From NCBI GenBank assembly GCA_001630475.1, contig KV419408.1:434001-498000 (forward strand): 64,000 nt of DNA, read 5' to 3'. A program made the position numbers and the translations under genes. Numbering within the stretch: position 1 is the first letter of the stretch; every line of letters begins with the position of its first letter. This DNA comes from Sistotremastrum niveocremeum HHB9708. Lineage: Eukaryota > Basidiomycota > Agaricomycetes > Sistotremastrales > Sistotremastraceae. Below are positions 60,539-64,000 of the stretch, in pieces. The notes under the pieces were generated by a model. The model was not told the origin of the DNA. It ran no database searches and worked only from the letters and a program-made list of their open reading frames with translations.

Positions 60539-62255
60539 ATGAAAATTTCGCCATGCTTCTGCAGACTCATTGACTTGGGCGCAAGATCCGTGCATTCGCC
60601 ATGGAGAAGAGTTATGAGCAGCAGTGCAGAGGCACACTATGAATCGCTGACTCGCCCTCTCGATAGCGGTGTCGAGTTCACCAAACTTGGTGTACCGAAG
60701 CATGTCTGGCAAGCAGTGGAGTCTGCGTTCCCTACTATTCGGCATCCCACCGCCTGTCAATCACTTCTGATTCCAGCACTATTGAATGCTGAAGGTCGGG
60801 ACATTATAATGCGCGATAGAACAGGCACAGGAAAGTTCGTCGGAACGTTGACCGATGTATTGTTCTTGACTAACACTCCGGTTGTCAGGTCATTTGGGCT
60901 TATGCTAGCCCTTTTGTCCAAGAAGCAGCCTCAGGGCGTTCAGTTACCCAGCAGCAGCAGCATGATTATCGTACCACACCGAGATCTGGCATTGCAGTTG
61001 CACTATTGGGCAAGCCGACTTTCTCCACCGTCGTCGGACTCGGACTCGGAGGCGAAACCTTCTTCCGACATCCAGGTCGCCATTCGTGGACATCCAGGAC
61101 TGTCAATAGAGTCGCAGATTGAATCACTCCACAATTCGCCTCCTCGTATTCTCATCGGAACGGCCCAGGCTCTGTTGGATATATACGACAAGGACGCACG
61201 CGCCCTGCATGTTTCCAGTCTGGACCTGATTGCGGTGGATGAGATCGACTATTTGTTGGGCTTGCCGACGAAGAGAGCGGACGTGACTGCATGGAAGAAC
61301 TTTAGGCGACATCCGAGTGCACTGCGACGACTTCTTGATGGGATTTTCAAAGCGCGACCAAAATCCTTTGAGCTTGAGAAGATCGACAACGAAATTGGTG
61401 AGCGTGAGCCAGGGCAGTCGAAACCTATCCGGCTTGTGGCGTTTTCAGCGACGCTATCGCACCACACCCGACGATTTCTCTATAGCGAGACAAAGTGGAT
61501 GTCGCGTGATGTGGACGCGATCCGGATCGATCTGTCGCCTGAGCGGGAGCGGGTGGCAGGCATTGAACATCATGCGCTCGTCGTTTCTCAAGACGGAAGA
61601 GCGGTCAACCTGACAAATTATCAGATCAAGAAACATAAGCGAGAGAATGCAGCCGTCGATGATGCGTGGGATGGAAATGATATGGTCGATCAAGGTCTGT
61701 TTGTTTCTATGACGTGTTGCGTGCGATATACATAATTGATGGCCTGCAGATGGGACTGGGGCTGCTATTAGGAGCAAGATAAGCACAGCTGTGCAACCCA
61801 CGGTACTCGAGACGATGGCCTTCTTAGTCGCCCGAGACGTCCAACAGCTGGCGCTCGCTGTCTTCCCTTCCGGGGCTCCTTTGCAAGTCGTCGTACAAGA
61901 GCTGGCGGAGCTCGGGGTTAATGCGCGTCTGCTCGACTTTAGAGAGGATATGCAGAGTCTGGCGGGCAATGCAGCGCACGATGGAGAGGGCGACGAGCCG
62001 GTGCTTCTGGTCTCGACGCATGCATCCACACGTGGCATTGATTTGGTGCCACTCAGCCATGTCTTTATCGTCGGTGTTCCGCCGACCGAGGTCGTGTATC
62101 AGCATTTGGCCGGACGAGTCGGGAGATCTGGAAAGTCGGGCAAGGTGATTACTGTGCTCTCCGCTGAGCAGGGCAAGACGAACGAGCCGCTGCGAATGAG
62201 CCGAATGTTGACCAGATTAGGCGTCGAACTAGAGAAAATAGATGAAATATTATGA
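60539..62255 (+). CDS. Divergent DEAD-box RNA helicase, probably mitochondrial (Mrh4-like)
   Basis: This is a predicted ATP-dependent RNA helicase. Yeast Mrh4 acts in assembly of the large mitochondrial ribosomal subunit. The start MKISPCFCRLIDLGARSVHS looks like an import signal, and a second Met lies at 60614. Helicase motifs are recognisable but diverged. The Q-motif region is FTKLGVPKHVWQAVESAFPT then IRHPTACQ. Motif I is DRTGTGKS, with an intron splitting GK/S. Motif II is VDEID instead of DEAD. Motif III is FSATLSHHTRR. Motif V is VSTHASTRGIDL. Motif VI is HLAGRVGRSGK instead of HRIGRTGR. A disordered insert (PPSSDSDSEAKPSSD) follows the first lobe strands. The protein is about 535 residues in three exons and ends GVELEKIDEIL. 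Orthology to Mrh4 is likely but inferred from the motif pattern and presequence. Confidence 0.85.
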
Positions 62256-62385
62256 TTGGCTGTCGGGAGATGCCGGAATAGTCGTCACAGGGTCGGGTTC
62301 GCTTGCCGTTTGCACCTCGTTCTCGTCGTTTCGCATTCCTTTTGCTCTCGTTCTCTCCTTTCTTTCTTTCTCTTACGACGCTCTC

Positions 62386-64000
62386 ATGATTCTCTTTCGT
62401 ATTCTTTGTCCCCTCCTCTTCGTCGTCGCCGCTGTCGCCCAGAATGCTACAACCTCCACCTTCACCTCCTTCGCCGTCCATACCACCCAGGTCAGAGGCA
62501 ACGGAAACCAGCTCGTCAATTCAACCGTCTCTGTCCCGACAACCATCACAACCACCATCTTGCCGCAGAACACCTCTTCAACGTCGTCTGTCGCATCCAC
62601 GACGACCTCTTCTAATTCATCGGCGACCACAACATCCACGTCTACCCCGACCGGCACTCCTCTTCCTGTCCTAGATACTGTCTTAGATCCAGGTTTCGGT
62701 GTACTAGGTGCCATTCTGATCCTTACAGGCCTTCCTAGTGCCTTTCTCGGCCACAAAAACAGATGGTACGTTTCATTTCCCTCTCGCACACAACCGGGCC
62801 TGTTCCTGATTGACCAATCAGGACTTCCTTCTTCCTCACTGGTTTTTATTCACTCGCCTTAATTTGTTTGGCCCTTATCCTCAAGTTTGGCGTTCTGAAC
62901 GCTATCAATCCTCCCAGCACCAAGCTTCGTGGCCTCTTTGTTCTTTCATGTGGTGTTGCGGGTATTGCTGGTGGTGGCGTTTCGGTTCTCTTCTGGAGCC
63001 AGGCAAAGTATTTCATTGGTGGTCTGGGCGGGTTTGCGTTTGGTTTGTGGCTTCAGGCGTTCCGCAGCGGCGGTATCATTCGGCCCATTGCTTTCCGTTG
63101 GATAATGTATATCGGTATGTTTTCTCTTAGCCGTTAGCTTCTCGATTGCTCATTCTGGTGCAGCATGCACGGTTGTCGGCTTTATTCTTTGCACGATCCC
63201 CAAGCTTCATTACCAGATCCTCCTCATCTCGACCTCCATCGTTGGTGCCACCGTCTTCATGCTTGGTGTTGACTGCTTCACTACCGCTGGTCTCAAGGAG
63301 GTTTGTCCAAAGCCAATCCATCACTGATTATTTCTGACATAAGATATAGTTCTACGTCTACAATCTTGGATTCACCGGCCTGTTCCCCAAGTTTAGCGGC
63401 ATACCTTTTCCATTGTCACAGACCATGGAGATTGAACTCGGTCTCATTGCCGCTGTCGCCCTAGCTGGCGCCGCCGTTCAGCTCCGTGTCTATGTTGTGC
63501 TCAAGAAGAAACTGAAGGAAATCGAAGATGAGCAGAAACGTCGGGATCAAGAGTTCGATGCACGTGCAGCAGAGCGAATCGCCGCTGTTGATAAAGATCT
63601 TGAGCGTTGGGAGAGGGAGCACGGAAAGGGTGCTGATTCTTCAGTGACCACTCCTATGCTCGGCGCCGGCGAGAAACAAGACGAAACCTTGGCCACCTTG
63701 AGTTATGAAGGACGTACTTCCTCCCAATTCACTCTTGTCGGTCGTGGTCGAAGGCAGTCTGGGGTTTCTGATCTCATGTCTCCCAATACTGAGGATCTTG
63801 AAGCTCAAAGTTCCAGACCTCAGCCACCAGGTATTCTCCCCGCGCTCAATCTTGGCGCCGACATCGAACAAGTCATACCGGCACACATGGTAACACCTGA
63901 TCTCAATGATCCTGAGGTCAGGGAGAAGGAGGAGCTTCTGGCAGAGATAGAAAATATTCGTCGGTCGATCGAGATATTGCGAAGCACAGATTCGCACTCT
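62386..64000 (+). CDS. DUF4203 multi-spanning membrane protein, C-terminus beyond window
   Basis: This is a predicted membrane protein of the TM7S3/TMEM198-like DUF4203 family, whose function in fungi is not established. A signal peptide (MILFRILCPLLFVVAAVAQN) is followed by a luminal Thr/Ser-rich region of about 85 residues, probably O-glycosylated. A bundle of seven or so hydrophobic segments follows, among them FGVLGAILILTGLPSAFLGH, LRGLFVLSCGVAGIAGGGVS and GGLGGFAFGLWLQAFRSGGI. ACTVVGFILCTIPKLHYQIL and ELGLIAAVALAGAAVQLRVY also belong to it. A cytosolic tail starts with a charged helix (KKKLKEIEDEQKRRDQEFDA) and continues as disordered sequence with another coiled coil near the right edge (REKEELLAEIENIRRSIEIL). 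At least four short introns are used. The stop codon is not in the window. Confidence 0.85.

Overview
The window reads as nuclear DNA of a filamentous basidiomycete, most likely an Agaricomycete. Genes are dense and interrupted by many short introns, mostly about 45-70 nt. Several proteins belong to families I know only from Agaricomycetes. The conserved genes are ordinary fungal housekeeping genes. I recognise no rRNA, tRNA, CRISPR array, transposon or virus-like element. Coding spans below run from start codon to stop codon and include introns.

Layout. 1-8.7 kb: an unknown protein cut by the left edge (-), a secreted GH18 chitinase with two chitin-binding modules (-), casein kinase 2 alpha (-) and mitochondrial DnaJ Mdj1 (+). 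9-17.9 kb: a DHA2-type MFS exporter (+), a choline/ethanolamine kinase (+) and a tandem CCCH zinc-finger RNA-binding protein (-). 17.9-31.6 kb: the proteasome activator Blm10/PA200 (-, 7.7 kb), a mitochondrial chalcone-isomerase-fold protein (+), an NRAMP metal transporter (-), Mediator subunit 6 (+) and an Asn/Gly-rich protein with a CsbD-like tail (+). 31.7-40.3 kb: a coiled-coil/disordered protein (-), then organelle genes: complex I ESSS subunit (+), glycine cleavage H protein (-), mitochondrial EF-Tu (-) and peroxin 14 (+). 40.4-52.5 kb: a golgin (+), a probable Mediator subunit 5 (+), and two paralogous zinc transporters facing away from each other with the histone N-acetyltransferase Naa40/Nat4 between them. 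53-64 kb: a broken-looking trypsin-fold gene, RIO2 kinase, a coiled-coil gene and its relative flanking the splicing factor SPF30, a divergent mitochondrial DEAD-box helicase, and a DUF4203 membrane protein cut by the right edge.

The genes do not form one pathway. Neighbours are often divergent with very short shared promoters: 62 bp between EF-Tu and PEX14, 96 bp at SPF30, 194 bp at NRAMP/MED6, 212 bp at BLM10.

I found no clearly new multi-gene system. The best second looks are: the 8-nt last exon of BLM10, which alone supplies its proteasome-docking tail; three GC-AG introns; the head-to-head zinc transporter pair with Cys-rich tails; the trypsin-fold gene with a coiled coil between its catalytic motifs; and the related coiled-coil pair around SPF30.
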